From NCBI GenBank assembly GCA_900767415.1, contig CAAFYZ010000036.1, positions 62,001-126,000 of the forward strand: 64,000 nucleotides of DNA, read 5' to 3'. A program made the translations under genes and the position numbers. A model generated the notes under the pieces. The model was not told the origin of the DNA, did not search any database, and was given only the letters and a program-made list of their open reading frames with translations. This DNA is from Clostridia bacterium. GTDB lineage: Bacteria > Bacillota > Clostridia > Oscillospirales > CAG-272. How positions within the stretch are numbered: position 1 is the first letter of the stretch; each line of letters opens with the position of its first letter. Positions 52,997 through 60,982 of the stretch are shown here, one piece after another.

Positions 52997-53044
52997 AAAA
53001 AACGGCGGATATGCAAAGTACACTTTGCATATCCGCCGTTTTTT
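52997..53044. terminator. Perfect bidirectional terminator between M16 gene and rhaD
   Basis: A 23-bp perfect inverted repeat, including five flanking A/T pairs: core ACGGCGGATATGCAAAGT (53002-53019) and ACTTTGCATATCCGCCGT (53022-53039), separated by only AC. A and T runs on both sides let it terminate both converging genes. Confidence 0.95.
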
Positions 53045-53047
53045 ACT

Positions 53048-53860
53048 TTAATCGAGGTAGTCTTTTCTGTAATCCAGTTTGAATTCTTTCGCAAGTGCTT
53101 TCAGCTGCTCGTCGGTGATCTCGTTGACCCGCGGGAAGGCGGCGGTCTGCATATAGAGGATTGCCGCTTTTTCCACCGTCTCGATTAAGCCGAACGCCTC
53201 GTCCATCGTGCGTCCCGTCCCGTAGATTCCGTGCGTGGTCCAGACGCAAAGGCGCGTCGTCTTCAGTTTTTCTGCCGTTGCGCGTCCGATCTCATCCGTG
53301 CCGCATACCATCCAGGGGAGGACGGCAATCCCTTCGGGGAACACGACGATGCTTTCCGTCTGCATTTTCCAGAGACTGCGGGTAAACTCGCGCTCGGAGA
53401 ACGGGTGGACAAGAGACATCGCGATCGTAGAGGTCGGGTGCGTGTGCATGACGATGCGGTGCTCGGGATCGACGGAAAGGCGCGCCGCATGGCTCATCAG
53501 ATGGGCGGGAAGTTCGCTGGTAAAGCGACCGCCGTCACGGTAACCCCAGAGGAGTTCGGCACTCTTTCCGTCCGCGCCGATCCGGAAGAGACCGAGGTTG
53601 TTCTCGGGATCGTATTCCACGTTCTTGAAGTATTTTCCCGTTCCGGTCACCAAAAAGTATTTTCCGGCAAGTTCCGAGGCGTCGAAGGGAATGGGAATCA
53701 CGCGGATCACGCGGTCGGGATCCAGATAGGGGCGGATCTCTTCTTCGGTGAGAAGATAGGAGAGGTTACCGCCGTTGCGCTCGTCCCAGCCGAGACGGTA
53801 GAGATTGGAGAGTGTGCGCACACTCTCCCGCATAAAGGGAGCATAAAGAATGTTTTCCAT
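53048..53860 (-). CDS. rhaD: Rhamnulose-1-phosphate aldolase
   Basis: 270 residues. Class II (zinc) aldolase that splits L-rhamnulose-1-phosphate to dihydroxyacetone phosphate and L-lactaldehyde. The N-terminal GWDERNGGNLSYLL, ELPAHLMSHAARL and MHTHPTS histidine cluster, and the later VCGTDEIGRATAEKL and WTTHGIYG, match RhaD. Start uncertain: ATG 53860 lacks a strong ribosome site and a TTG at 53872 is possible. Last gene of the rhaB-rhaA-rhaD operon. Confidence 0.95.
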   Translation of the reverse strand: MENILYAPFMRESVRTLSNLYRLGWDERNGGNLSYLLTEEEIRPYLDPDRVIRVIPIPFDASELAGKYFLVTGTGKYFKNVEYDPENNLGLFRIGADGKSAELLWGYRDGGRFTSELPAHLMSHAARLSVDPEHRIVMHTHPTSTIAMSLVHPFSEREFTRSLWKMQTESIVVFPEGIAVLPWMVCGTDEIGRATAEKLKTTRLCVWTTHGIYGTGRTMDEAFGLIETVEKAAILYMQTAAFPRVNEITDEQLKALAKEFKLDYRKDYLD

Positions 53861-53935
53861 GATTTCGGGCAAGCCGCGGCAGAGATGCTTTCCGCGGCTC
53901 TATCTCCTTTCTTATATTCAAGATTCCGTGAATGA

Positions 53936-55180
53936 TCAGACGCGCTTTGCGAGCACATTCTTTTCGTAGTCCTCCACATCGGAGAACCACGCCATGCCGA
54001 CCGGTACACCGGCGCGGCGGCAGAATTCGTCATACACCGCACCGAAGGGGAGCGTTTTCAACTCTTCGGATTCCGCCATCAGTTTCGTGATGTTGAAGTC
54101 GTCCTGCAGACGTTTCAGTTCGGCGTTCGGGAGGAGAAGAGCGCAGAGCAGTGCCTTCTGCATGTTTCTCGTTCCGACCACCCATGCGGAAATGCGGTTG
54201 ATCGAGGCGTCGAAGTAGTCGAGACCGATCAGCACACGTCCGAGCGCGTCGCCTCTGACGATCTCTTTCGCGATTTCCTTCGTCTCGTCGTCGAGCAGAA
54301 CCACATGGTCGGAGTCCCAGCGCACCGGGCGTGTAACGTGCAGGGCGACATAATCCGAGAAGAGAAGGAGAGAGGGGATTTTGTCCGAGACTGTCTCGGT
54401 CGGATGATAGTGTCCGTTGTCGAGAAGACAGCAGATGCCGTTCTTCGCACAGTAATTCTGATAGAATTCGGCAGAGCCGACCGTATAACTTTCGAGTCCG
54501 ATGCCGAACACCTTGCTTTCGAGCGAGTCGATGATGTACTTTTTGTCGTACTTGACCGAGTAGATCTCGTCGAGGGACTTTTTGAGTCTCGCTCTCGGAC
54601 CGAGACGGTCGGCGGGGATCTCCTTCATGCCGTCGGGGATCCAGATGTTGCAGAGGCAGGGGACGCCGAGTTTTTCGCCGATGTACGCCGAGATCTTGCG
54701 GCACGCCTTTCCGTGGCGGACCCAATAGGCGCGGGTTTCTTCGTCGGGGCTGGAAAGCGTCAGATCGTTTTTCACGTAAGGGGAGGAGAAGAAGGTCGGG
54801 TTGAAGTCGATGCCGATCCCGCGGGATTTCGCATAGTCGATCCACGCATCGAAGTGCTTCGGCTCGAGCTTGTCGCGCTCCACCTTTTCACCGTTCGTAA
54901 TGGCGTAGATGGCATGAAGATTGATCTTCTTTTTGCCGGGGATCAGAGAGAGCGCACGGTCAAAATCCGCCATCAGTTCCTCGGGCGTGCGCGCCTTGCC
55001 GGGGTAGTTTCCCGTTGCCTGAATACCGCCGCTCAGAGAAGCGTGGGATTCAAAACCGCCGACATCGTCTCCCTGCCAGCAATGAATGGAGATGGAGACA
55101 TCGGCAAGGCGGGAGAGCGCCTCTTCGGTGTCTACGCCGAAGGCGGCGTATGCCTGTTTTGCGAGTTCGTATGCGTTCAT
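53936..55180 (-). CDS. rhaA: L-rhamnose isomerase
   Basis: 414 residues, full length. Converts L-rhamnose to L-rhamnulose with Mn2+. Typical segments: SISIHCWQGDDVGGFE near residue 32, GIGIDFNPTFFSSPYVKN, NIWIPDGMKE, and LLDNGHYHPTETVSDKI, which holds metal ligands. Starts one base after the rhaB stop with an AAAGGAAA site inside rhaB. Confidence 0.98.
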   Translation of the reverse strand: MNAYELAKQAYAAFGVDTEEALSRLADVSISIHCWQGDDVGGFESHASLSGGIQATGNYPGKARTPEELMADFDRALSLIPGKKKINLHAIYAITNGEKVERDKLEPKHFDAWIDYAKSRGIGIDFNPTFFSSPYVKNDLTLSSPDEETRAYWVRHGKACRKISAYIGEKLGVPCLCNIWIPDGMKEIPADRLGPRARLKKSLDEIYSVKYDKKYIIDSLESKVFGIGLESYTVGSAEFYQNYCAKNGICCLLDNGHYHPTETVSDKIPSLLLFSDYVALHVTRPVRWDSDHVVLLDDETKEIAKEIVRGDALGRVLIGLDYFDASINRISAWVVGTRNMQKALLCALLLPNAELKRLQDDFNITKLMAESEELKTLPFGAVYDEFCRRAGVPVGMAWFSDVEDYEKNVLAKRV

Positions 55181-55181
55181 A

Positions 55182-56498
55182 TTATTTTTCCTTTCGGTTA
55201 AGTTGCGTTTTCAGATTTCCGATCGCGGTCGCTTCGATCGGCAGGGCGATGACCTCTTTTTCCGTCTCACGCTCTGTCAGCGCATTGAGGAAGGTATTTT
55301 TGGCTCCACCCCCGACAATGTAAAGTTTTGTGTACTTTTTGCCCGTATTTTGTTCCAGATCGTCGAGTGCCTCCCGATAGCCGATCGCGAGACTCTCGTA
55401 AGCGCAACGGAAATAATCGGCGTCGGTCTTCGGCAGGGGTTCTCCGGATGCTTCCAAAGAGGAGAGGAACGCCTCCTTCATGCTCTTCGGTGCGAGGAAG
55501 AGCGGATCGTTGACGGAGATATGCCCGTGATAGTCGCTCTCTGCGGCTTCTTTTGCAATCTCGCCGTAGTCTTTTCCGGGGCAGAGTTCGGCACGCAGAC
55601 ACTGGACGAGCCACATTCCCGTCAGATTCTTCTGATAGCGGTTATAGCCGACGCCGCCTTCGTTCGAATAGTTCGATTCGCGGCTCTTTTCGTCGGTCAG
55701 CGCGTCGGGGGTTCTGACGCCGAGCAGGGACCAGGTCCCCGAGGAGATATAGGGCGCGTTTTCCGGCATATCGATGGCTTCCACCGCCGCCGCCGTGTCG
55801 TGGGTCGGGCAGAGGAGGACGAGCAGGTCGCCGCCGACCTCCCGCGCGATCTCCGGCTTCAGCCGACCGAGCGGCGTCCCGGGCTGAGCGAGCGGTGCGG
55901 CAAGGCAAAGGGGAAGATCGAGAAGACGGAAAATGTCGGGATCGAACTCGTGGGTTTTCGTATTGACCATACCCGTCGTCGTCGCGTCGGTGTATTCCTT
56001 CTTTTTCACACCGGTGAGACGGTACATCAGATATTCCGGTATCATCAGAAAATCGCTGACGTCCGCAAGACGCCCTTCCGAAAGATCGGCGTACAGACTG
56101 TATACCGTATTGAATTTCTGGAACTGGATGCCCGTTTTCCGATACAGATCGGGAAAGGGGATTCTCTCGTGTACCCGCCCGACATAGGCGTCGTTGCGCG
56201 CGTCGCGGTACGCATAGACAGGGCGGACTTCTTCCTCTCCGCGGAGCAGAACGTAGTCCACACCCCAGGTGTCGATCGACAGGGTTTCGACGTCGGGGAA
56301 TGCGGCGAGTGCACGGCGGATGCCCGCCACCACTTCGCAAAACAGTGCGTCGACATCCCAGATGAGATGCCCGTCCGCTTCTTTTACCCCGTTCGGAAAA
56401 CGGTAGACCTCGCGGGTTTTGATTTCACCGTTCTCCGTCCAGCCGACGATGTGCCGCCCGCTGGATGCGCCGATATCAATGGCAAGTGCGCGTTTCAT
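55182..56498 (-). CDS. rhaB: Rhamnulokinase
   Basis: 438 residues, FGGY-type sugar kinase that phosphorylates L-rhamnulose. AIDIGASSGRHIVGW at the N-terminus, SIDTWGVDYVLL, CPTHDTAAAVEA and the C-terminal IVGGGAKNTFLNAL are characteristic. ATG 56498 was chosen to give MKRALAIDIGA; the longer frame would include the leader. First gene of the rha operon under the promoter at 56585-56613. Confidence 0.97.
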   Translation of the reverse strand: MKRALAIDIGASSGRHIVGWTENGEIKTREVYRFPNGVKEADGHLIWDVDALFCEVVAGIRRALAAFPDVETLSIDTWGVDYVLLRGEEEVRPVYAYRDARNDAYVGRVHERIPFPDLYRKTGIQFQKFNTVYSLYADLSEGRLADVSDFLMIPEYLMYRLTGVKKKEYTDATTTGMVNTKTHEFDPDIFRLLDLPLCLAAPLAQPGTPLGRLKPEIAREVGGDLLVLLCPTHDTAAAVEAIDMPENAPYISSGTWSLLGVRTPDALTDEKSRESNYSNEGGVGYNRYQKNLTGMWLVQCLRAELCPGKDYGEIAKEAAESDYHGHISVNDPLFLAPKSMKEAFLSSLEASGEPLPKTDADYFRCAYESLAIGYREALDDLEQNTGKKYTKLYIVGGGAKNTFLNALTERETEKEVIALPIEATAIGNLKTQLNRKEK

Positions 56499-56561
56499 AT
56501 CCTTACTCCTTGATCGTAAGATTTCGGGTACGACGGCGGATGCGGCGGCAGATTCTTCCGT

Positions 56562-56574
56562 CGGCATTTTGCCG
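56562..56574. promoter_or_regulatory. Short palindrome near the rhaB start site
   Basis: CGGCA-TTT-TGCCG lies about 5-15 bases downstream of the predicted rhaB transcription start. It may be part of a regulator site, but a short repeat of this kind can occur by chance. Confidence 0.3.
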
Positions 56575-56584
56575 TTCCGTTCTA

Positions 56585-56613
56585 ATTATATCATAGGTTT
56601 TTCCGAAATACAA
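56585..56613 (-). promoter_or_regulatory. Promoter of rhaBAD
   Basis: Minus strand TTGTAT (56608-56613), 17-base spacer, TATAAT (56585-56590). The -35 box is weak, which fits activation by the divergent AraC protein. Confidence 0.8.
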
Positions 56614-56657
56614 GGGTCGGATTTATGATAAAAAGTGCCCTGATTTGCGATTTTCTC

Positions 56658-56686
56658 TTGCAAAAATCAGAAAAATATGTTAAAAT
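56658..56686 (+). promoter_or_regulatory. Promoter of rha AraC regulator
   Basis: TTGCAA (56658-56663), 17-base spacer, TAAAAT (56681-56686). Confidence 0.75.
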
Positions 56687-56712
56687 GGCAGTAAAAGAGA
56701 GGAGGCGCGCCG

Positions 56713-57684
56713 ATGCCGTCGTTTATGTTGGAAAAACTCATTCCCGTGACCGAGGAGGAAAAACGCCTTCTTGCCGGCGGAGATCTGGAACGAAAACTCT
56801 ATACCGTCGATCGCGAGTTCGTCGTCAGTGCCATGCGCCTGTCCGAGGGGCGGGAGATCGCCGTGCGCGCACACACCCGCTTTATCCCGTTCCCGACGCA
56901 CAGGCACAACTATGCGGAGACTATGATCGTTCTCGCGGGGCAGATCACGCATCGCATCGGCGACCGCCGCTTTACGCTCGGCGCGGGGGACATTCTTTTT
57001 ATGAACCGCCATGTGACGCACGCCGTCGAGCGGGCGGGGGAGGGGGACATCGGGGTGAATCTGATCGTCTCGGATTCTTTTCTGAACCGCCTCGCCGAGC
57101 GGATGTCGTCGACGGTGTTCTCTTCCTTCATCGAAGAGAACGCGAAAAACGGCGGGAAACCCTCTTATCTCGTTTTCCGCACGGCGGGCGTTTTGCCGTT
57201 AGAAAATCTGGAAGAAAATATGCTTTGCGAAATTACGGAAAAAGAGCAGGAGACGCAGATTCTCTCGGACACCTTCGCCCTTCTTCTGACCTATCTGTCG
57301 AAAAAACAGGACGACCTCCTTCTTTTCCGCAATGCGGTACTTTCCAAAGAGGAGGAGAGGCGCGCGGCAATCGCCTCTTACGTCAGAGAGGAGTACCGGG
57401 ACGGGACACTCACCGATCTTGCCGGCAGACTTGCCCTTTCCCCGACCTATCTTTCGCACCTTGTTGCCGATCTGTTCGGCGATACGCTGAACCGCCTCCT
57501 GAGCAAAGAAAAGATGCGTCGCGCCGCCCGCCTTTTGTCCGAGACGGACCTTTCGGTCGAGCGGATCTATTCTGCCGTCGGCTTTGACAGCTCGTCTTAT
57601 TTTCACCGCGCCTTTCGGAAAATCTATGGGGTGAAGCCGCTGGATTACCGAAGAGAGCACAGAAAAGAAAAACAAAAGGACTGA
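56713..57684 (+). CDS. AraC family regulator, probable L-rhamnose regulator
   Basis: 323 residues. Cupin sensor with FIPFPTHRHNYAETMIVLAG and TLGAGDILFMNRHVTH in the first ~130 residues; C-terminal double helix-turn-helix (about 220-318) with TLTDLAGRLALSPTYLSHLV and AVGFDSSSYFHRAFRKIYG. It is divergent from rhaBAD with both promoters inside a 215-base gap, so it most likely activates that operon when L-rhamnose or a derivative is bound. ATG 56713 follows GAGGAGG. Confidence 0.92.
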   Translation: MPSFMLEKLIPVTEEEKRLLAGGDLERKLYTVDREFVVSAMRLSEGREIAVRAHTRFIPFPTHRHNYAETMIVLAGQITHRIGDRRFTLGAGDILFMNRHVTHAVERAGEGDIGVNLIVSDSFLNRLAERMSSTVFSSFIEENAKNGGKPSYLVFRTAGVLPLENLEENMLCEITEKEQETQILSDTFALLLTYLSKKQDDLLLFRNAVLSKEEERRAAIASYVREEYRDGTLTDLAGRLALSPTYLSHLVADLFGDTLNRLLSKEKMRRAARLLSETDLSVERIYSAVGFDSSSYFHRAFRKIYGVKPLDYRREHRKEKQKD

Positions 57685-57702
57685 GAAAATCAGTCCTTTT
57701 TG
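57674..57702. terminator. Terminator between araC-type gene and prfB
   Basis: AAAAGGACTGA / TCAGTCCTTTT, 11-bp perfect stem with a 5-base loop; symmetric, so it can serve both converging genes. Confidence 0.9.
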
Positions 57703-57755
57703 TATACAATTATTTTCGTTTTTGACGAAAAGCGGAAGAAAATCCCGTTTTTTCG

Positions 57756-58874
57756 TTACTGCTCCGGATTCTTGGAGATATATTTCAGATAGGCGTTGAT
57801 AAAGCCGTCGATCTCGCCGTCCATCACCGCGTCGATGTTTCCGTCTTCGTATCCCGTGCGCGTGTCCTTTGCGAGTGTGTAGGGCATGAAGACGTAACTG
57901 CGGATCTGACTGCCCCATTCGATATTGGCTTTGTTCCCCTGAATGTCTTCGATGCGGTCGAGCTTTTCGCGGATTTTGATCTCCATGAGTTTTGCTTTCA
58001 GCATTTTCATGGCGGTCTCTTTGTTCTGGAGCTGACTGCGCTCGGTCTGACAGCCGACGACGATGCCGGTCGGCTTATGCACGATACGGATCGCAGAGTC
58101 GGTCTTGTTGATGTGCTGTCCGCCCGCGCCGCTCGAACGATGCGCCGTGACTTCGATGTCTTCGTCGCGGATCACGATGGTATCGTCGTCGTTGAATTCC
58201 GGCATGACTTCCACCGAGGCGAACGAGGTGTGCCGTCTTCCCGATGCGTCGAAGGGCGAGATTCTGACCAGGCGGTGCACGCCGTTCTCGCTTTTCAGAT
58301 AGCCGTAGGCGTTCAGTCCTTCGACCATGATCGTCGCCGACTTGATCCCCGCCTCGTCTCCGTCGAGCCAGTCGATCAGCTTGACGTTGTATCCGTGTTT
58401 TTCGCCCCAGCGCGTATACATACGATAGAGCATGGACGCCCAGTCCTGCGCCTCGGTGCCGCCGGCACCCGGGTGGAAGGAGAGGATCGCGTTGTTTTTG
58501 TCGTAAGGACCGGAGAGCAACACTTCGATGCGCTTTTTCTCCGCCTCGGTCTCGATGAACTCGGTCTCGCTGACCACCTCTTCCACCGAGCCCTCGTCGT
58601 TGTCGTCGATCGCCATCTCGCAGAGTGTGTAGGCGTCTTCGAGTTTCGCGCAGAGCATCTTATAACTTTCGACCTTGTCCTTCAGCTGCTTGATTTCACG
58701 GAGTTTCTGAGAAGACTTCTCGGCGTCGTTCCAGAATTCGGCGACCGTCGTCTCTTTTTCGAGGTCCGCGGCGCGTTCTTCGGCTTCTCCGATGCGGAGC
58801 TGATTCCCGAGCTCTTTCAGGGTATCTTTGAGTTCGATGAGTTTTCTCTTTGACTCTTCGAGTGCAAGTATCAT
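57756..58874 (-). CDS. prfB: Peptide chain release factor 2
   Basis: 372 residues. Reads UGA and UAA stop codons. The SPF tripeptide-like segment ISPFDASGRRHTSFASVEV and the GGQ hydrolysis motif in SSGAGGQHINKTDSA are intact. The frame is continuous from MILALEESKRKLIEL with no internal UGA and no CUUUGAC slip site, so the usual programmed +1 frameshift is absent. Own promoter at 58918-58946. Confidence 0.97.
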   Translation of the reverse strand: MILALEESKRKLIELKDTLKELGNQLRIGEAEERAADLEKETTVAEFWNDAEKSSQKLREIKQLKDKVESYKMLCAKLEDAYTLCEMAIDDNDEGSVEEVVSETEFIETEAEKKRIEVLLSGPYDKNNAILSFHPGAGGTEAQDWASMLYRMYTRWGEKHGYNVKLIDWLDGDEAGIKSATIMVEGLNAYGYLKSENGVHRLVRISPFDASGRRHTSFASVEVMPEFNDDDTIVIRDEDIEVTAHRSSGAGGQHINKTDSAIRIVHKPTGIVVGCQTERSQLQNKETAMKMLKAKLMEIKIREKLDRIEDIQGNKANIEWGSQIRSYVFMPYTLAKDTRTGYEDGNIDAVMDGEIDGFINAYLKYISKNPEQ

Positions 58875-58917
58875 GTCGGCTTCCTTTCCGGTATCTGAAA
58901 AAATCCTTAACGGGAAC

Positions 58918-58946
58918 AGTATAACATATTTTGCCCGAAAAGTAAA
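58918..58946 (-). promoter_or_regulatory. Promoter of prfB
   Basis: Minus strand TTTACT (58941-58946), 17-base spacer, TATACT (58918-58923). Confidence 0.75.
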
Positions 58947-58968
58947 TACCTAAAATCAAGAACTTCTA

Positions 58969-58997
58969 TTGACACGGCGGATATTTTATATTATAAT
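58969..58997 (+). promoter_or_regulatory. Promoter of DUF1858-trmK-nif3 operon
   Basis: TTGACA (58969-58974), 17-base spacer, TATAAT (58992-58997). Confidence 0.92.
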
Positions 58998-59077
58998 GGT
59001 ATCAATCACGGAAAGAACGGTGAAAACCCTTGAAATTTTTTTTGAAAAATTTACGGAAAAAGAAAGAGGATAAAAAA

Positions 59078-59281
59078 ATGACAGTAACCAAAGAGACCCT
59101 GATCGGCGACGTGCTGGATCACGACGTGGAGACCGCGCAGTTCTTCTTTGAGATCGGGATGCACTGCCTCGGTTGCCCCCATTCCCGCGGGGAATCCATC
59201 GAGGAGGCGTGCGCCGTCCACGGCACCGACGCCGATGTGCTGGTAGCAAAGATCAACGACTATCTCGCGAAAAAGCAGTGA
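59078..59281 (+). CDS. DUF1858 domain protein (hybrid-cluster-associated redox disulfide)
   Basis: 67 residues forming one DUF1858 domain. The family hallmark is the FFEIGMHCLGCPHSRGESIEEAC segment, with a CxxC pair (C28-L-G-C31) that could act as a redox disulfide or metal site. It starts at 59078 (MTVTKETLIG); the longer frame from 59030 lacks a good ribosome site. First gene of the operon with trmK, whose GTG overlaps its stop. The link with tRNA methylation is unexplained. Confidence 0.9.
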   Translation: MTVTKETLIGDVLDHDVETAQFFFEIGMHCLGCPHSRGESIEEACAVHGTDADVLVAKINDYLAKKQ

Positions 59282-59964
59282 ACGTGCCTGCCCCGGATCC
59301 GAGACTGCGGACGGCGGCTGATTTTGTGAGGCAGGGAGCGGTATTCGCCGACATCGGCACGGATCACGCCTACCTGCCTCTTTTCCTTCTCTCGGAGGGG
59401 AAGATCCTTCGTGCCGTCTGCACGGATATCAACGAGGGACCCCTCGCCGCCGCGCGCGCACACGCCGCCCTGACCCCATACAAAGACAAAATGACCTTCC
59501 GCCTCGCGGACGGTGCCGCCTGCCTTGCGGACGAAGGCGTTACCGATGTCGCGATCTGCGGCATGGGGGGCGAGCTGATCGCCGACATTCTTTCCCGCGC
59601 GCCGTTTTTCGAGCGGGAGGGCGTCCGTCTGATCCTTCAGCCCATGACCCGCCACACCGCACTGCGGCAGTATCTTGCCGACCGCGGCTTTTCGGTACTC
59701 GGAGAGGCGTTCCCTCTCTCGGAAGGGAAAAGGTACGTCGTCCTCGCCGCGGAATTTTCGGGATCTCCGTATGCCCTGTCTCCCGTCGAGCGGGAGCTTG
59801 GGCGCATCACGGAAGAAAAACTCTCCGACCCCGCCTTCCGCGAATATGCCGAGGGCAGAGCGCGGACGCTTCGTAAGATCGCGGAAGGGAAACGCCGCGG
59901 AGGAGAAGACAGCGGGGAAGAAGAATCCCTCCTTTTGCAGATCCGGCAACTTTTCACAAGATAA
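59278..59964 (+). CDS. trmK: tRNA (adenine(22)-N1)-methyltransferase TrmK
   Basis: 228 residues. SAM-binding motif I GAVFADIGTDHAYLPLFLL, followed by VCTDINEGPLAAARAH, VAICGMGGELI and LILQPMTRHTALRQYL, the TrmK/YqfN pattern. It makes m1A22 in some tRNAs. Start GTG 59278 overlaps the DUF1858 stop (GTGA); a second GTG at 59284 is also possible. The neighbour nif3 gene is the standard partner in Bacillota. Confidence 0.93.
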   Translation: MNVPAPDPRLRTAADFVRQGAVFADIGTDHAYLPLFLLSEGKILRAVCTDINEGPLAAARAHAALTPYKDKMTFRLADGAACLADEGVTDVAICGMGGELIADILSRAPFFEREGVRLILQPMTRHTALRQYLADRGFSVLGEAFPLSEGKRYVVLAAEFSGSPYALSPVERELGRITEEKLSDPAFREYAEGRARTLRKIAEGKRRGGEDSGEEESLLLQIRQLFTR

Positions 59965-59979
59965 GATAAGGAGAAGAGC

Positions 59980-60741
59980 ATGACCGTCAAAGAGTATTTT
60001 GAAAGACTGGAAAAACGGATTCCGAGATCTCTGTGCGAGCCGTGGGACAACGATGGACTCATGTGCTGTGCCGACGAGAGCGCCGAGGTGCGCCGCGCGT
60101 TGGTAACGCTGGATGTCACGGAAGAGATCGTCGATTTTGCGATCGAGAACGGCTATGATCTGATCGTCTCGCATCATCCCCTGATCTTTCGTCCGGTGTC
60201 GTCGATGACCGAGGATCATCACGTCTCGCGAAAACTGATTAAACTGTTGGCGAGCGGGATTTCGGTTTTTTCTTTCCATACCCGTGCGGATAAGGTCGAG
60301 GGGGGCGTGAACGACTGCCTTGCCGACCTGATCGGACTTTCCGACGCCACCCCCTTCGGGGAGGGAGGGCTCGGACGGATCGGCACGCTGGAAGAGGAGA
60401 TGTCGATCGAGGACTTTGCCTATCGTCTGAAAGAACAGCTGAACGCGCACGGTCTTCTTTACGCCGACGGATACAGTCCCGTTCATCGTGTCGCCGTGGT
60501 AGGCGGCGCGGGGAAGGAAGAACTTGCCGCCGCGATGGAGGCGGGCGCGGATACGCTCGTTTCCGGCAGGATCGGTTATCACGAGATGCAGGAGGCGTCC
60601 GAGATGGGGATCAACCTTGTCGAAGCCGGGCATTATTTCACCGAGTATCCCGTTACGAGTTTCTTCGCCGGCGAACTTTCGAAGATTTCGCCCGATCTGC
60701 CGATCGCGATCACCGATTCCTATAAGTTAAAACTGATCTGA
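59980..60741 (+). CDS. Nif3-like dinuclear metal centre protein (DUF34, YqfO type)
   Basis: 253 residues, the short form without the extra CutA-like insert. Metal-binding segments: IVSHHPLIF (around residue 65), FSFHTRADKVEGGVND (around 103) and VEAGHYFTEYPV (around 218). These proteins form hexamers with two metals per subunit and have been proposed to act on GTP-related or folate substrates; no agreed function exists. AAGGAG site 8 bases before the ATG; 15 bases after trmK. Confidence 0.95.
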   Translation: MTVKEYFERLEKRIPRSLCEPWDNDGLMCCADESAEVRRALVTLDVTEEIVDFAIENGYDLIVSHHPLIFRPVSSMTEDHHVSRKLIKLLASGISVFSFHTRADKVEGGVNDCLADLIGLSDATPFGEGGLGRIGTLEEEMSIEDFAYRLKEQLNAHGLLYADGYSPVHRVAVVGGAGKEELAAAMEAGADTLVSGRIGYHEMQEASEMGINLVEAGHYFTEYPVTSFFAGELSKISPDLPIAITDSYKLKLI

Positions 60742-60982
60742 AAAACAAAAGACCGCGCGAGCGGGAATGACGGAAGACGGCGAAAAGCGGGTGTGCTGCA
60801 ACGCACCGTCTCCAAAAAACAATTCAATAAAAAAACGGGCGTGCCGTTTCCTTCGGAAAGCGGCGCGCTTCTGTGCGAAATCGCCGATTCCGGGCAAAAG
60901 TTGCATGAAATCTCCCGTATTTTCCTTTTTTCCTGTACTGCAATCAAATACAATGTCATCTCCCGAGAAAGGTAATGATGTC
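60742..60982 (+). other. Gap between nif3-type gene and MFS gene
   Basis: About 240 bases with no good protein frame of its own. It contains a GC-rich inverted repeat near 60839-60873 (GTGCCGTTTCC / GGAAAGCGGC-like). On the minus strand this is followed by a T run, so it resembles an antisense-direction terminator. A TACAAT near 60948-60953 could be the -10 box of the MFS gene. Confidence 0.35.

Noticed and set aside
52997..53044. Inverted repeat of a mobile element
   Set aside because: It is a single palindrome with A/T flanks between two convergent genes, which fits a bidirectional terminator; no transposase is present.
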